DNA of 64,000 nt from Occallatibacter riparius (GTDB lineage Bacteria; Acidobacteriota; Terriglobia; Terriglobales; Acidobacteriaceae): contig NZ_CP093313.1 of the NCBI RefSeq assembly GCF_025264625.1, forward strand, positions 5,704,001 to 5,768,000, written 5' to 3'. Of this stretch, positions 9,614 to 17,408 are shown piece by piece. The notes beneath the pieces are model-generated. The model saw nothing but the letters and a program-made list of their open reading frames with translations, did no database searches and had not been told where the DNA came from. The translations under genes and the position numbers were made by a program. How positions within the stretch are numbered: position 1 is the first letter of the stretch; each line of letters opens with the position of its first letter.

Positions 9614-10237
9614 CTACGGCACTTCTACCAATTCCATCTGTCCGTCCCGACGGCGGTGCAGCACAAACAACTCTCCCGCCGCATTGCGAAACACCAGAAT
9701 GTCTTTATCGCGAAACTCCGCTTCCTTCACCGCTTCTTCCACGGTCATGGGACGCATCGCAATCGCGTCCGCACTCTTCACAACGTGGGGCTCCATCACG
9801 GACAAAGTAGCCGGGAAAGAATGCGCGGGAATCGCTGCACGCGGCTTGGCGGCCCTTGCTGCCGCTCCATCCCCTTCGGCCGCCGAGCGCGCCTTCTTCT
9901 CGCGCGTAACCGGCGGAGCCTCAGCTAACTTCTCTTCCTTCGGCAGGCGCTTGCGCGTCAGGTGCCGATCCCTGTAACGAACCGCCTGCTGCTCCGCATG
10001 CGCCAACGCTGCGCGCAATGCCGACTCCTGTGAGTCCGCCTGTCCCTTGGCGGCGATGGTGTGCATGCGCGCGTTCACCGTCAACTCGGCGATATGCAGG
10101 TGACGCTGCACTCGAAACGTTACGGATGCACTGGTGGTCTTGCCCAGAATGCGGGCGATGCGGTCCATACCTTCCTCGGCCTGCTGGCGCAGTGCCTTCG
10201 GAATTCGCACTTGCCTGGCGGTCAACTCCACTTCCAT
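9614..10237 (-). CDS. hpf: Ribosome hibernation promoting factor, long form
   Basis: The 207-residue protein has an N-terminal S30AE (HPF/RaiA) domain, about residues 1-95, and a C-terminal ~55-residue dimerisation domain beginning MTVEEAVKEAEF and ending in VLHRRRDGQMELVEVP. An Ala/Arg/Lys-rich linker joins them. Long HPF inactivates stationary-phase ribosomes by pairing 70S particles into 100S dimers. The start has GGAGG eight bases upstream. It lies downstream of rpoN on the same strand, a conserved pairing in many bacteria, although the gap here is 371 bases. Confidence 0.93.
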   Translation of the reverse strand: MEVELTARQVRIPKALRQQAEEGMDRIARILGKTTSASVTFRVQRHLHIAELTVNARMHTIAAKGQADSQESALRAALAHAEQQAVRYRDRHLTRKRLPKEEKLAEAPPVTREKKARSAAEGDGAAARAAKPRAAIPAHSFPATLSVMEPHVVKSADAIAMRPMTVEEAVKEAEFRDKDILVFRNAAGELFVLHRRRDGQMELVEVP

Positions 10238-10608
10238 GGTCAGCCTCCGCTCTGCTCTGTTTTGCCCAGGCCAAAACTGTACCTGAGACTGTGGATTCTA
10301 TAGCATTTCGCGATGCGCGGCACAAAAGAAGCTAAAAGCATCACGGTTCATCACGTCCTACTCTTAAAGACGCACAAAACTCAATCGCGGAACCACACCC
10401 GAAGGAATGATTCCCTCCTCGATTGACGCTGCTGTTCGGAATTGCGTTCAGGTCGTGTGCTCCCCGGGGATTGCTGATTTGCGGACAGCCCTGCCTACAA
10501 CTCAGAGGAACTCCACGCCAAATTGGATGTAAAGAGTAAAAATTGACAGGGGCATGCTCCCTGCAAGATTGGGCGCCCAACCTTCACACTCAGCCGCATC
10601 GCAGGTGC
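10238..10608. other. Intergenic region between rpoN and hpf
   Basis: 371 bases without a supported gene. hpf may have its own promoter here rather than depend on rpoN read-through. No clear terminator or known regulatory motif was seen. Confidence 0.45.
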
Positions 10609-12300
10609 TTAGTCGCGCCGTCGTCTCTGGTGCGTACTCGGAATGTTCATATCCTCGCGGTACTTCGCCACGGTCCGCCGCGTCAGCTGAATCCCCTGGG
10701 CCTGCAGCATCGCCGCAAGCTGGTCGTCGGTCAGCGGACGCTTCGGGTCTTCCTCTTCAATCAGCTTCCGCACCTTCCGCTTCAGCACCACCAGCGGCGT
10801 ATCCGCGCCCTCCGGCCCGTTCGCGCCCTCTGAAAAGAACGCCCGAAGCTCGATCACGCCTTGAGGAGTGTGCGCGTATTTGTTTGCAACGGCGCGGCTT
10901 ACGGTCGAAGGATGAACGCCGATCTCCTCTGCCACTTCCTTGATCATCAGCGGCCGAAGCGATTCGATTCCCTCCTCCAGGAACTCTACCTGCCGCCGCA
11001 CGATCACCTCGCACGTCCGCAGAATCGTGCTCTTCCGCTGCGCGATGTTGCGCATCAACTGCAGTGCTGATCGGAACCGCTCCTTGACGTAGTCCTTCAC
11101 TTCGCGGTCGGTGGTCTGGCTCGCGAGCATCTGCCGGTAGCGCCGGCTGAGCCGCAAGCTGGGCAGATCTTCCTCGTTCATGCTCACCACCCACTCGCCG
11201 CCTTGCTTCACAAACTGCACATCCGGCTCAATCAGCCGCGTCTGCTCACGGTTATAGAGCCGGCCCGGCCGGGGATCGAGCGTGCGAATGAAGTCCACCG
11301 CCGCGTGGACGTCCTCCGGCGAGGCCTGCACCGCCTTCGACAGATCCTTCACATCGCGCTTCTGCAGCAGTTGCAGGTGCTTGTCGACAATCTGCGCCGC
11401 CACGGCCATCGCCCGGCGCCGTTTCTCTAGCTGCTCTTCCGCCGCCGCCTGCAGGCTCCCGTGCGGGCTCTCCACGTCTTCTTCGATCAGATCCTCGTCG
11501 TCGACGTCCTCATCTTCATCCTCGGCCTCGACCGCCGCCGCCGCATGCCTGCGCTCGTAAAGCGCCTCAAACTCCAGTTGTTGCGCGGCAATCTGGATCA
11601 GCAGGCACTCGCGCAGGTCCCGTGCCCCCACGCCAGCCGGATCGAAATGCTGCACCAGGTCGATTCCCCGGCGCACAAGCTCCCGCGCGGGACTCGTCTC
11701 CGGCTGAGTCCCGTTCAAAGATCCATTTTGGCCAGGGGGTGTATGACCGTTGGCCTCGGCGGCGGGCTTGCCTGAAGTGAACTCCTCGAATGCCGCGGTC
11801 AGCTCGTCTTCGCCGGCCGACAGGTAACCGTTCTCATCCAGGTTGCCGATAATGAACTCGGCTGCCGTCTCCAAGTCCTGGTCGAGCGTCAGAGCTCCCA
11901 ACTGCCACGCCAGGTGATCTGATAGCGTCGTTGGCTGCGAGAGAAAGTTCTCAAACGAGGGCTTTTCGCTTTCCTCGTACTCCTGCGTCGTACGGTAGCC
12001 GGGGTCGAGATACTCCTGGAAATAGGAACCGAAATCGACCTCGTTAAATGAATCCTGGGCAGGGGCCGGGGTCTCCTCGGCTGGGCGCTCCCGCTGCTCC
12101 TCACGACCCGCCACCTCATCGAACATGGGGACAGATTCGTCGATCTCTTCGAGGACGGGGTTTTCGACCATCTCCGCATCGATCATCTCCTTGAGCTCGA
12201 GCTTGTTGAGCGCCAAAACGCTCACCATCTGCATCAGGCCCGGAGTAAGGACCTGGCGCTGCGCCACTCTCAAATTCAATTTGGGCTGCAACAACGCCAT
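10609..12300 (-). CDS. rpoN: RNA polymerase sigma-54 factor RpoN
   Basis: 563 residues. The Gln/Leu-rich activator-interacting region I is at residues 1-50 (LNLRVAQRQVLTPGLMQMV), followed by the core-binding region. Next comes the HTH region (MIKEVAEEIGVHPSTVSRAV), and near the C-terminus the RpoN box (RRTVAKYREDMNIPS). Sigma-54 directs enhancer-dependent transcription from -24/-12 promoters. The protein is longer than the usual ~480 residues because of an acidic segment (about residues 256-280, AEDEDEDVDDEDLIEEDVES) and a Pro/Glu-rich linker after region I. No Shine-Dalgarno is obvious before ATG. The expected neighbours lptB and hpf are both in the window. Confidence 0.96.
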   Translation of the reverse strand: MALLQPKLNLRVAQRQVLTPGLMQMVSVLALNKLELKEMIDAEMVENPVLEEIDESVPMFDEVAGREEQRERPAEETPAPAQDSFNEVDFGSYFQEYLDPGYRTTQEYEESEKPSFENFLSQPTTLSDHLAWQLGALTLDQDLETAAEFIIGNLDENGYLSAGEDELTAAFEEFTSGKPAAEANGHTPPGQNGSLNGTQPETSPARELVRRGIDLVQHFDPAGVGARDLRECLLIQIAAQQLEFEALYERRHAAAAVEAEDEDEDVDDEDLIEEDVESPHGSLQAAAEEQLEKRRRAMAVAAQIVDKHLQLLQKRDVKDLSKAVQASPEDVHAAVDFIRTLDPRPGRLYNREQTRLIEPDVQFVKQGGEWVVSMNEEDLPSLRLSRRYRQMLASQTTDREVKDYVKERFRSALQLMRNIAQRKSTILRTCEVIVRRQVEFLEEGIESLRPLMIKEVAEEIGVHPSTVSRAVANKYAHTPQGVIELRAFFSEGANGPEGADTPLVVLKRKVRKLIEEEDPKRPLTDDQLAAMLQAQGIQLTRRTVAKYREDMNIPSTHQRRRRD

Positions 12301-12475
12301 AAGAGGAGATACCCGCGAGATCTTCAGCCTAGTCTAAACGCTTAGACTGTGTCACTCTGCGGAAATCGTCCTCTATCGGTCCTGCGTTCCGGAATGGGCA
12401 ACAATGGCCAGTCCGGAACACACTCTTTGGAGTCATACGATGCGGGACGCACCCGGAAAGTGACACTCCCAACTC

Positions 12476-12509
12476 AAAAATAAAAAGGCCCCGGGAGATC
12501 CCCAGGGCC
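12476..12509 (-). terminator. Strong intrinsic terminator (minus strand)
   Basis: Read on the minus strand: a 9-bp stem GGCCCTGGG / CCCGGGGCC (one G-U pair) with loop GATCT, then TTTTTATTTTT. It lies ~260 bases beyond the DUF899 stop and ~175 bases before rpoN, so it ends a minus-strand transcript arriving from 12.5-12.8 kb. Confidence 0.85.
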
Positions 12510-12767
12510 TGCCCTGAACGAAGTTCAGGATGCCTCGCACTATGAGGCCTTGCATCGACGCAAATCAACCGGTGCACCCCGCGCCTCAGGCTACCTGCGG
12601 ACCCTGGACCCGCTGCAAACTTCGAGCTGTGCAACCGCCGCCACGCAGTCCGTCAGTCTACCCCAGGTCCTTGGCAATCAATCGCCCACAGCCCCCAAGT
12701 GCGGGAGGCCCGGGAAAGCACATGAAGAAGATCCACCCACAAGTCGGCCTCATAATGACTCTGCAGA
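12510..12767 (-). ncRNA. Candidate non-coding transcript or long 3' leader region
   Basis: About 260 bases without a coding frame between the DUF899 stop and a very strong terminator. The segment is GC-rich with local self-complementary stretches, including CCTGAAC-GAA-GTTCAGG. It could be a long 3' UTR or a small RNA of roughly 6S size. I could not match it to 6S, SRP, tmRNA or RNase P signatures by eye. Rfam/Infernal comparison or transcript mapping would decide. Confidence 0.3.
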
Positions 12768-13520
12768 TCAGAGCTTGAGGATCACCGTAGCGTTGTCTAC
12801 CACGTTGCTCCACTTCTTGTCCTCATTGCCGTAGGCATCATGCCAGCGCCACCACTTGTAAGTCTCCGTCTGCGGATATCCCGCCGGCGACTCCTCCCAC
12901 TTCTCCTGGCGTCCCAGCGGTGTCAGATCGAGGTAGCTCCACACAGTCCCCAGCGCTTCATCACCGCGATTGTTCGTGAAGTAGGTGCGAAACACCCGGT
13001 CATTCTCATCGCGGAAAAAGACATTATGCCCGTGCCATTGATCGACGCCAAAGTCCTTATCGAAATCATCGGTGATCGTGTACCAGGGAATCCGTTCCCA
13101 ACCCATGCGCTGTTTCAGGCGTGCGATGTTCTCCTGCGATCCACGGGAGGCGTAAGCCAGCGTGGTATCACGAGCATGCAGGTGTGCCAGGTGCGACACC
13201 TGATCAGCGCCAAGTGAGCACCCGACACATGCATGATCCGGCCACCCGTAAACGCCCGGATCATAGAACGCGCGATAGAGCACAAGCTGCCGCCGGCCTT
13301 CAAATAGATCGAGCAGCGTGACCTTTCCCTGCGGACCCTCGAAGCTATACTCCTTCTCGACCGCAAGCCACGGCATTGTTCGCCGCGCAGCCGCCAGTGC
13401 GTCCCGAGCACGGGTGTGCTCCTTCTCCTTCACCAGCATCGCTTGCCAGGCTCTTTCCCACTCCTCCGCCGACACCACCGTAGGCTTCTTCAATGCTGCG
13501 ATCTGCTCATTGCTTGTCAT
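12768..13520 (-). CDS. DUF899 family thioredoxin-like protein
   Basis: I start at the internal ATG giving MTSNEQIA, because AAGGAGAG lies just upstream; a longer frame has no such signal. The 250-residue protein shows DUF899 features: VSAEEWERAWQAMLVKEKEHTRARDALAAARR near the N-terminus and LLDLFEGRRQLVLYRAFYD. These are followed by HACVGCS and the C-terminal WWRWHDAYG. The domain has a thioredoxin-like fold and its activity is unproven. Its start overlaps the end of the small upstream gene by 14 bases, so the two are almost certainly co-translated. Confidence 0.85.
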   Translation of the reverse strand: MTSNEQIAALKKPTVVSAEEWERAWQAMLVKEKEHTRARDALAAARRTMPWLAVEKEYSFEGPQGKVTLLDLFEGRRQLVLYRAFYDPGVYGWPDHACVGCSLGADQVSHLAHLHARDTTLAYASRGSQENIARLKQRMGWERIPWYTITDDFDKDFGVDQWHGHNVFFRDENDRVFRTYFTNNRGDEALGTVWSYLDLTPLGRQEKWEESPAGYPQTETYKWWRWHDAYGNEDKKWSNVVDNATVILKL

Positions 13521-13650
13521 CGCTCTCTCCTTGTTCGGGCTCTTGCGTGCTCTTGTTCCAGAACTTGGCGACCGCAAGCGCAGAAATGCCACTTGCCGAA
13601 ACTGCGCCGGCCGCAATCCATACCGCTGTACCTACACAGAAAGGACACAT
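13507..13650 (-). CDS. Small CPFC-motif membrane protein, 47 aa
   Basis: A 47-residue protein starting MCPFCVGTAVW, preceded by an excellent GAGGAGGTAG. A CxxC pair at the N-terminus (residues 2-5) leads into one hydrophobic helix (VWIAAGAVSASGISALAV) and an acidic, polar tail. Its 3' end overlaps the DUF899 start, implying translational coupling. I infer a membrane-tethered partner of the thioredoxin-like DUF899 protein; no function is established. Confidence 0.72.
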   Translation of the reverse strand: MCPFCVGTAVWIAAGAVSASGISALAVAKFWNKSTQEPEQGESDDKQ

Positions 13651-13833
13651 CGCTACCTCCTCGTTTGCTCCGCGATCAGCTCGACGAAGCCGGTTATCTC
13701 GCGTTCCAGCCAAGTCCTGCGCACACCTGGACCTTGGCCCGGAGCACGGGCCCATGATCGTCACACGTTCTTCCTGAGCTGCCTTGCTTAAGAGTTCGAA
13801 TCAGGGAATGGGCGCCTCGTCGGGCGCGGATGA

Positions 13834-14751
13834 TCACTGCGGTTGTTCTGCAATCGAGATAGATTCAGCGGCCGCGAACACCCATGGGCAATGCAGATAG
13901 TCGATGACCCGCGAAATCTTCGACCCCTCTCGCTGAACACGAATCAGCGAGTCAGGAACCCAGCTCTCCTGTATCCATCGCCGGCAGATCACAACAAGTT
14001 CTCCATCGGCCTCTCCAACTGCCATCGACCACGGAACCTTCATGCGCTCATACACGCCGAAATACGAAGCATTCGCGAGCGGTCCCACAAATCTGTCGTC
14101 CACCTGCAGACGCGCATCGGCCGTGATGAGTTCGTGAAGCCCGCTCCAGTCGCGGTCATTGAAGCACTTCACATACAGATCGAGTAAGCGCCTAAGCTCC
14201 TGGTCCGCCTCACGCCGTTTGAACGTGGGCTCCGACATCTGTGCGAGCTTCGCGCGCCCCCGATGAATCGCCGCTTTAACGCCGGCAATGGTCGAACCCG
14301 TCAATTCTGCTGTTTCCTGAAGCGAGTATTCGAACACTTCCTTCAACAGAACGCACGCTCTCTCCATCGGCGGAAGATGGATGACGAGGTGTTCCACTGC
14401 GATCTTGACCGCGTTGCCCAGCGGCAACTCAGGCTCAACCAGCGCTGGCTCGGCTGCCACCAGCGACTCGGATTCCATCCTCACGCCGCGACGACGCAGA
14501 AAGTCGACACAGCGATTGTGCGCGATGCGGAAAAGCCACGGCGAAACAGGCCGCGATACATCGAAGGTCTCGAGTTTGCGATAAGCATCGAAGAGAGCGT
14601 CCTGGACGATATCTTCGCCATCCATCACGGAGCCCGTCATACGCGCGCAATACCGGTGAAGCGCAGGCCGAATGGTTGAGAGCGTCTCAAGGAACGCTCG
14701 ATACCGCGCATCCAGCGGGCCATCCGGCAACGTCAAGGTCGAAGTTTCCAT
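13834..14751 (-). CDS. ECF-type sigma-70 factor with C-terminal NTF2/SnoaL-like domain
   Basis: Starting at METSTLT (TTAGGGG upstream), 305 residues. Sigma region 2 is at ~25-95 (GEDIVQDALFDAYRKLETF, WLFRIAHNRCVDFLRRR). Region 4 is at ~130-185 (LPPMERACVLLKEVFEYSLQETAELTGSTIAGVKAAIHRGRAKL). The last ~110 residues resemble an NTF2/SnoaL-like fold (LLDLYVKCFNDRDWSGLHELITADARLQVDD). This matches ECF sigma factors of the SigJ/ECF41-like type, whose extension controls activity without a classical anti-sigma factor. The DGGGK motif typical of ECF41 was not seen. It is divergent from the SDR gene. Confidence 0.85.
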   Translation of the reverse strand: METSTLTLPDGPLDARYRAFLETLSTIRPALHRYCARMTGSVMDGEDIVQDALFDAYRKLETFDVSRPVSPWLFRIAHNRCVDFLRRRGVRMESESLVAAEPALVEPELPLGNAVKIAVEHLVIHLPPMERACVLLKEVFEYSLQETAELTGSTIAGVKAAIHRGRAKLAQMSEPTFKRREADQELRRLLDLYVKCFNDRDWSGLHELITADARLQVDDRFVGPLANASYFGVYERMKVPWSMAVGEADGELVVICRRWIQESWVPDSLIRVQREGSKISRVIDYLHCPWVFAAAESISIAEQPQ

Positions 14752-14778
14752 ACCCCTAATACGCAGCTCGCTTCGGCT

Positions 14779-14806
14779 AGGATACGTCACCGGCTTTGCG
14801 TATCCT
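14779..14806. promoter_or_regulatory. Perfect inverted repeat between divergent ECF and SDR genes
   Basis: AGGATACG (14779-14786) and CGTATCCT (14799-14806) form a perfect 8-bp inverted repeat separated by 12 bases, so half-sites sit about two helical turns apart. It lies in the 119-bp gap shared by the two divergent starts and is a candidate operator. Confidence 0.5.
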
Positions 14807-14870
14807 TTGCCGTCGGTCCTTCGTAATAGCGGATGAAACAAGATCACTTGGAAGCACGAGGAGAATTCCC

Positions 14871-15596
14871 ATGAACATCAATGGCAAGTCTGTATTCATT
14901 ACCGGCGCCAACCGCGGCATCGGCAAGGCTCTCGCCCAGGAAGCGATCGAGAGAGGTGCCTCTCATGTCTACGCCGGCATGCGCACACTTCAGGAGACGA
15001 GTGACAAACGCATCACTCCGATCAGGCTCGATGTCACAGATCGTTCGCAAATCACAGAGGCTGTCTCTCGCCTGAATCGCCTCGACATCCTCATCAACAA
15101 TGCAGGCATCGCGATCTACGACGATCTCAGCAGCGCCGACGTCATCAAGACGCACCTGGCAGTAAATCTCCTGGGCCCATACGAGATGACGCGCGCATGC
15201 CTGCCGTTGTTGAAGCAATCCAAAGGCGCGGTCGTCAACAATCTTTCCATCGTGGCAGTGGCTGCGTTGCCACTCATCCCGTCCTATTCAATCTCGAAAG
15301 CAGCTTCGCTCAACATGACGCAGTCGCTTCGGGCTCTTCTCAAGAGCGACAGTGTCACCGTTCACGGCGTCTTCCTCGGCCCGGTAGATACAGACATGAA
15401 CAAAGGCCTGGATATCCCGAAGGATTCGCCTGCTGCTGCCGCGAAGGGGATCTTCGATGGCTTGGAACGCGGTGAAGAAGACATCTTCCCTGACGCCCTC
15501 TCCGCGCAACTAGCCGAAGGGTGGAGACGCGGTCTCGCGAAACAGCTGGAGACGCAAAACAGCGCATTCCTGGAATCCCTCACCGCTGCTAAGTGA
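14871..15596 (+). CDS. SDR family oxidoreductase
   Basis: 241 residues from MNINGKSVFITG, with AGGAGAATTCCC directly before the ATG. It is a classical short-chain dehydrogenase/reductase: the NAD(P)-binding glycine motif TGANRGIG (about 12-19), NNAG at ~85, the catalytic Ser near residue 130 and YSISK (Y-x3-K). It probably reduces or oxidises a small carbonyl or alcohol with NAD(P)H; the substrate cannot be read from sequence. Divergent from the ECF sigma factor, which may control it. Confidence 0.9.
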   Translation: MNINGKSVFITGANRGIGKALAQEAIERGASHVYAGMRTLQETSDKRITPIRLDVTDRSQITEAVSRLNRLDILINNAGIAIYDDLSSADVIKTHLAVNLLGPYEMTRACLPLLKQSKGAVVNNLSIVAVAALPLIPSYSISKAASLNMTQSLRALLKSDSVTVHGVFLGPVDTDMNKGLDIPKDSPAAAAKGIFDGLERGEEDIFPDALSAQLAEGWRRGLAKQLETQNSAFLESLTAAK

Positions 15597-15597
15597 C

Positions 15598-15636
15598 GGG
15601 TGCCCCCGGTCCCGTGCCTTTGGGGACCGGGGACGG
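15598..15636. repeat. 39-bp palindromic repeat, intergenic copy
   Basis: Begins just after the SDR stop. Arms CCCCGGTCCC (15604-15613) and GGGACCGGGG (15623-15632) flank a 9-base loop. A second copy, identical at 35 of 39 positions by eye, lies inside uvrC at 29882-29920. No U-tract follows, so it is a dispersed palindrome rather than a typical terminator. Confidence 0.75.
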
Positions 15637-15665
15637 ATGCAGATCAACCAGCAGACCTCGGCCCA

Positions 15666-16532
15666 TCAGGCAAGGTTCCGTTTATACAGCGCCAGCAGTT
15701 CTGACCACGCCCGCTCGGCGCCAGCCTCGTTGTAGACCTGGCTGCCACGCACCGTCCACCCGTGGTTGCACCCCTCGTACACCTCAACCGTAGCCTTCAG
15801 ATGCGCCGCGGCGAAGGCCTCTTTCAGCTTGTCCTTCGCCGTGGGATCGCGCTTGTCGTCGTTATCCGCAACTGCGCACAGAACCTCCGCCTTCATCTTC
15901 GGGATGAGAAGATGCGGGCTGTCCGGCTTGTCGCTCACCAGACCGCCTCCGTGGAAGGTGGCTGCCGCACCGATCCGATTGGCTATCGTCGCAGCCGTGC
16001 GAAAGGTCAACGGACCTCCCATGCAGTAGCCCTGCACGCCCATCTTTTTCTTCTTATTAGTCTGCGGCTGCGCGTCCAGAAAGGCGGTATACGCCTTGGC
16101 GTCGCTGATGTTGGCCTCGGCGGTAAGAGCAGCCGCCATGGGCATCACCTTCGCGCGGTCCTCGGGCTTGCTGAAGTCGAACGAGCCATCCACCACCGGA
16201 GCCTTCGCATTGCGGTAGAACGGGTTCGGCACCAGCACCACGTATCCTTCGGCGGCGAGCCTCTGGCCCATTTCGCGAAACACGGGCCTCAGGCCAAGAA
16301 TGTCCGTCCACACCAAAACCGCCGGCCACGGCCCCTTGCCCTCTGGATAGAACAGCGCCGAATCAGACACGCCGCTCTCCATCTTCACGTCCACATCTTT
16401 CTGGACCACCTTGGCCTGCGCCGCCGCGAGTTTTGACTGCAAGGCAATGCTGGCCGCCGCGCCAAGCCCGAAGGTCCGACGCGTAACCGTAGGATCGTGG
16501 GTCAGGCCCTGGTGAATCATGTCGTCGCACAT
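15666..16532 (-). CDS. Dienelactone hydrolase family protein, Tat-type signal
   Basis: 288 residues. A twin-arginine-like leader (TRRTFGLGAAASIALQSKLAAAQA) suggests folded export. The alpha/beta-hydrolase domain keeps the dienelactone hydrolase nucleophile elbow GYCMGG (Cys), an aspartate in VADNDDKRDP and the histidine in CNHGW. The family cleaves ester or lactone bonds; this substrate is unknown. AGAGG lies seven bases before the ATG. It sits between lptB and the SDR gene and is not a usual member of the lpt-rpoN cluster. Confidence 0.88.
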   Translation of the reverse strand: MCDDMIHQGLTHDPTVTRRTFGLGAAASIALQSKLAAAQAKVVQKDVDVKMESGVSDSALFYPEGKGPWPAVLVWTDILGLRPVFREMGQRLAAEGYVVLVPNPFYRNAKAPVVDGSFDFSKPEDRAKVMPMAAALTAEANISDAKAYTAFLDAQPQTNKKKKMGVQGYCMGGPLTFRTAATIANRIGAAATFHGGGLVSDKPDSPHLLIPKMKAEVLCAVADNDDKRDPTAKDKLKEAFAAAHLKATVEVYEGCNHGWTVRGSQVYNEAGAERAWSELLALYKRNLA

Positions 16533-16657
16533 AGGGAAGCCTCTCTGGTTTTCAATTTCAGGAAGTATGGAGGACCACAGCCGGACTTGTCGACGGAGCC
16601 GATGGAGAAGAACAGACTACCCGCCCGGATCACCTGATCTACACAGGCAATCAAAAA

Positions 16658-17386
16658 CTAGTCCAGCGAGAACCCTTCGCCCAGGTAAATCCGCCTCACA
16701 TCTGGGTCATTTCCCAGCTCGTGCGGCGTGCCCGCCTTGAATATCTTGCCCTCGGCGATGATGTACGCCCGGTCCGTAACGCTCAGTGTTTCACGCACGT
16801 TATGGTCGGTGATCAGAATCCCGATCCCGCTCGCCTTCAAGTCGAAGATGATTTTCTGCAGCTCGAGCACCGCAATCGGATCGATCCCGCTGAAGGGCTC
16901 ATCCAGCAAAATGAATTTCGGCTGAATGCAGAGCGACCGCGCAATCTCCACCCTCCGCCTCTCCCCACCTGAAAGCGCGTACCCACGCGTCGCCCGAATA
17001 TGGCCGAGATTCAATTGGTTGATGAGGCGTTCTGCGCGCTTCCGCCGCTCCTTGTAGCTCAGCGGCTGGCCTTCCAGAACGGCCAGAATGTTCTCTTCGA
17101 CGGTGAGCTTCCGGAAGACCGACGGCTCCTGCGGCAGGTAGCTGATGCCAAACTGCCGAGCCCGCAGGTACATCGGCGTGCGCGTGATCTCCGTATTATC
17201 GACTTTGATGTGCCCCGCGTCAGGCGCCACCAGGCCCACAATCATGTAGAAGCTAGTAGTCTTACCCGCGCCATTTGGCCCAAGCAGGCCCACCACCTCG
17301 CCACGGGAGATATTGAGGTCGACTCCCCGCACGACCTGCCGGCCCTTGTAGGACTTGCCGATTCCCTCGGCGATCAGTGTTTCCAT
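16658..17386 (-). CDS. lptB: LPS export ABC transporter ATP-binding protein LptB
   Basis: 242 residues, the usual LptB length. Walker A is GPNGAGKTT at ~37-45, the ABC signature [16 protein letters not shown], Walker B FILLDEP and the H-loop ITDHNV. The phrases [17 protein letters not shown] and [10 protein letters not shown] are typical of LptB. It powers LPS extraction from the inner membrane with LptF, LptG and LptC. It starts 22 bases after the LptC/LptA-like gene and is probably co-transcribed with it. Confidence 0.95.
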   Translation of the reverse strand: METLIAEGIGKSYKGRQVVRGVDLNISRGEVVGLLGPNGAGKTTSFYMIVGLVAPDAGHIKVDNTEITRTPMYLRARQFGISYLPQEPSVFRKLTVEENILAVLEGQPLSYKERRKRAERLINQLNLGHIRATRGYALSGGERRRVEIARSLCIQPKFILLDEPFSGIDPIAVLELQKIIFDLKASGIGILITDHNVRETLSVTDRAYIIAEGKIFKAGTPHELGNDPDVRRIYLGEGFSLD

Positions 17387-17408
17387 CTATCTTGCTGATT
17401 CCAGAGTC

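Noticed and set aside
13791-13810. GTTCGAATC resembling a tRNA T-loop
   Set aside because: The flanking bases do not form a T-arm or acceptor stem, and no anticodon arm lies upstream.
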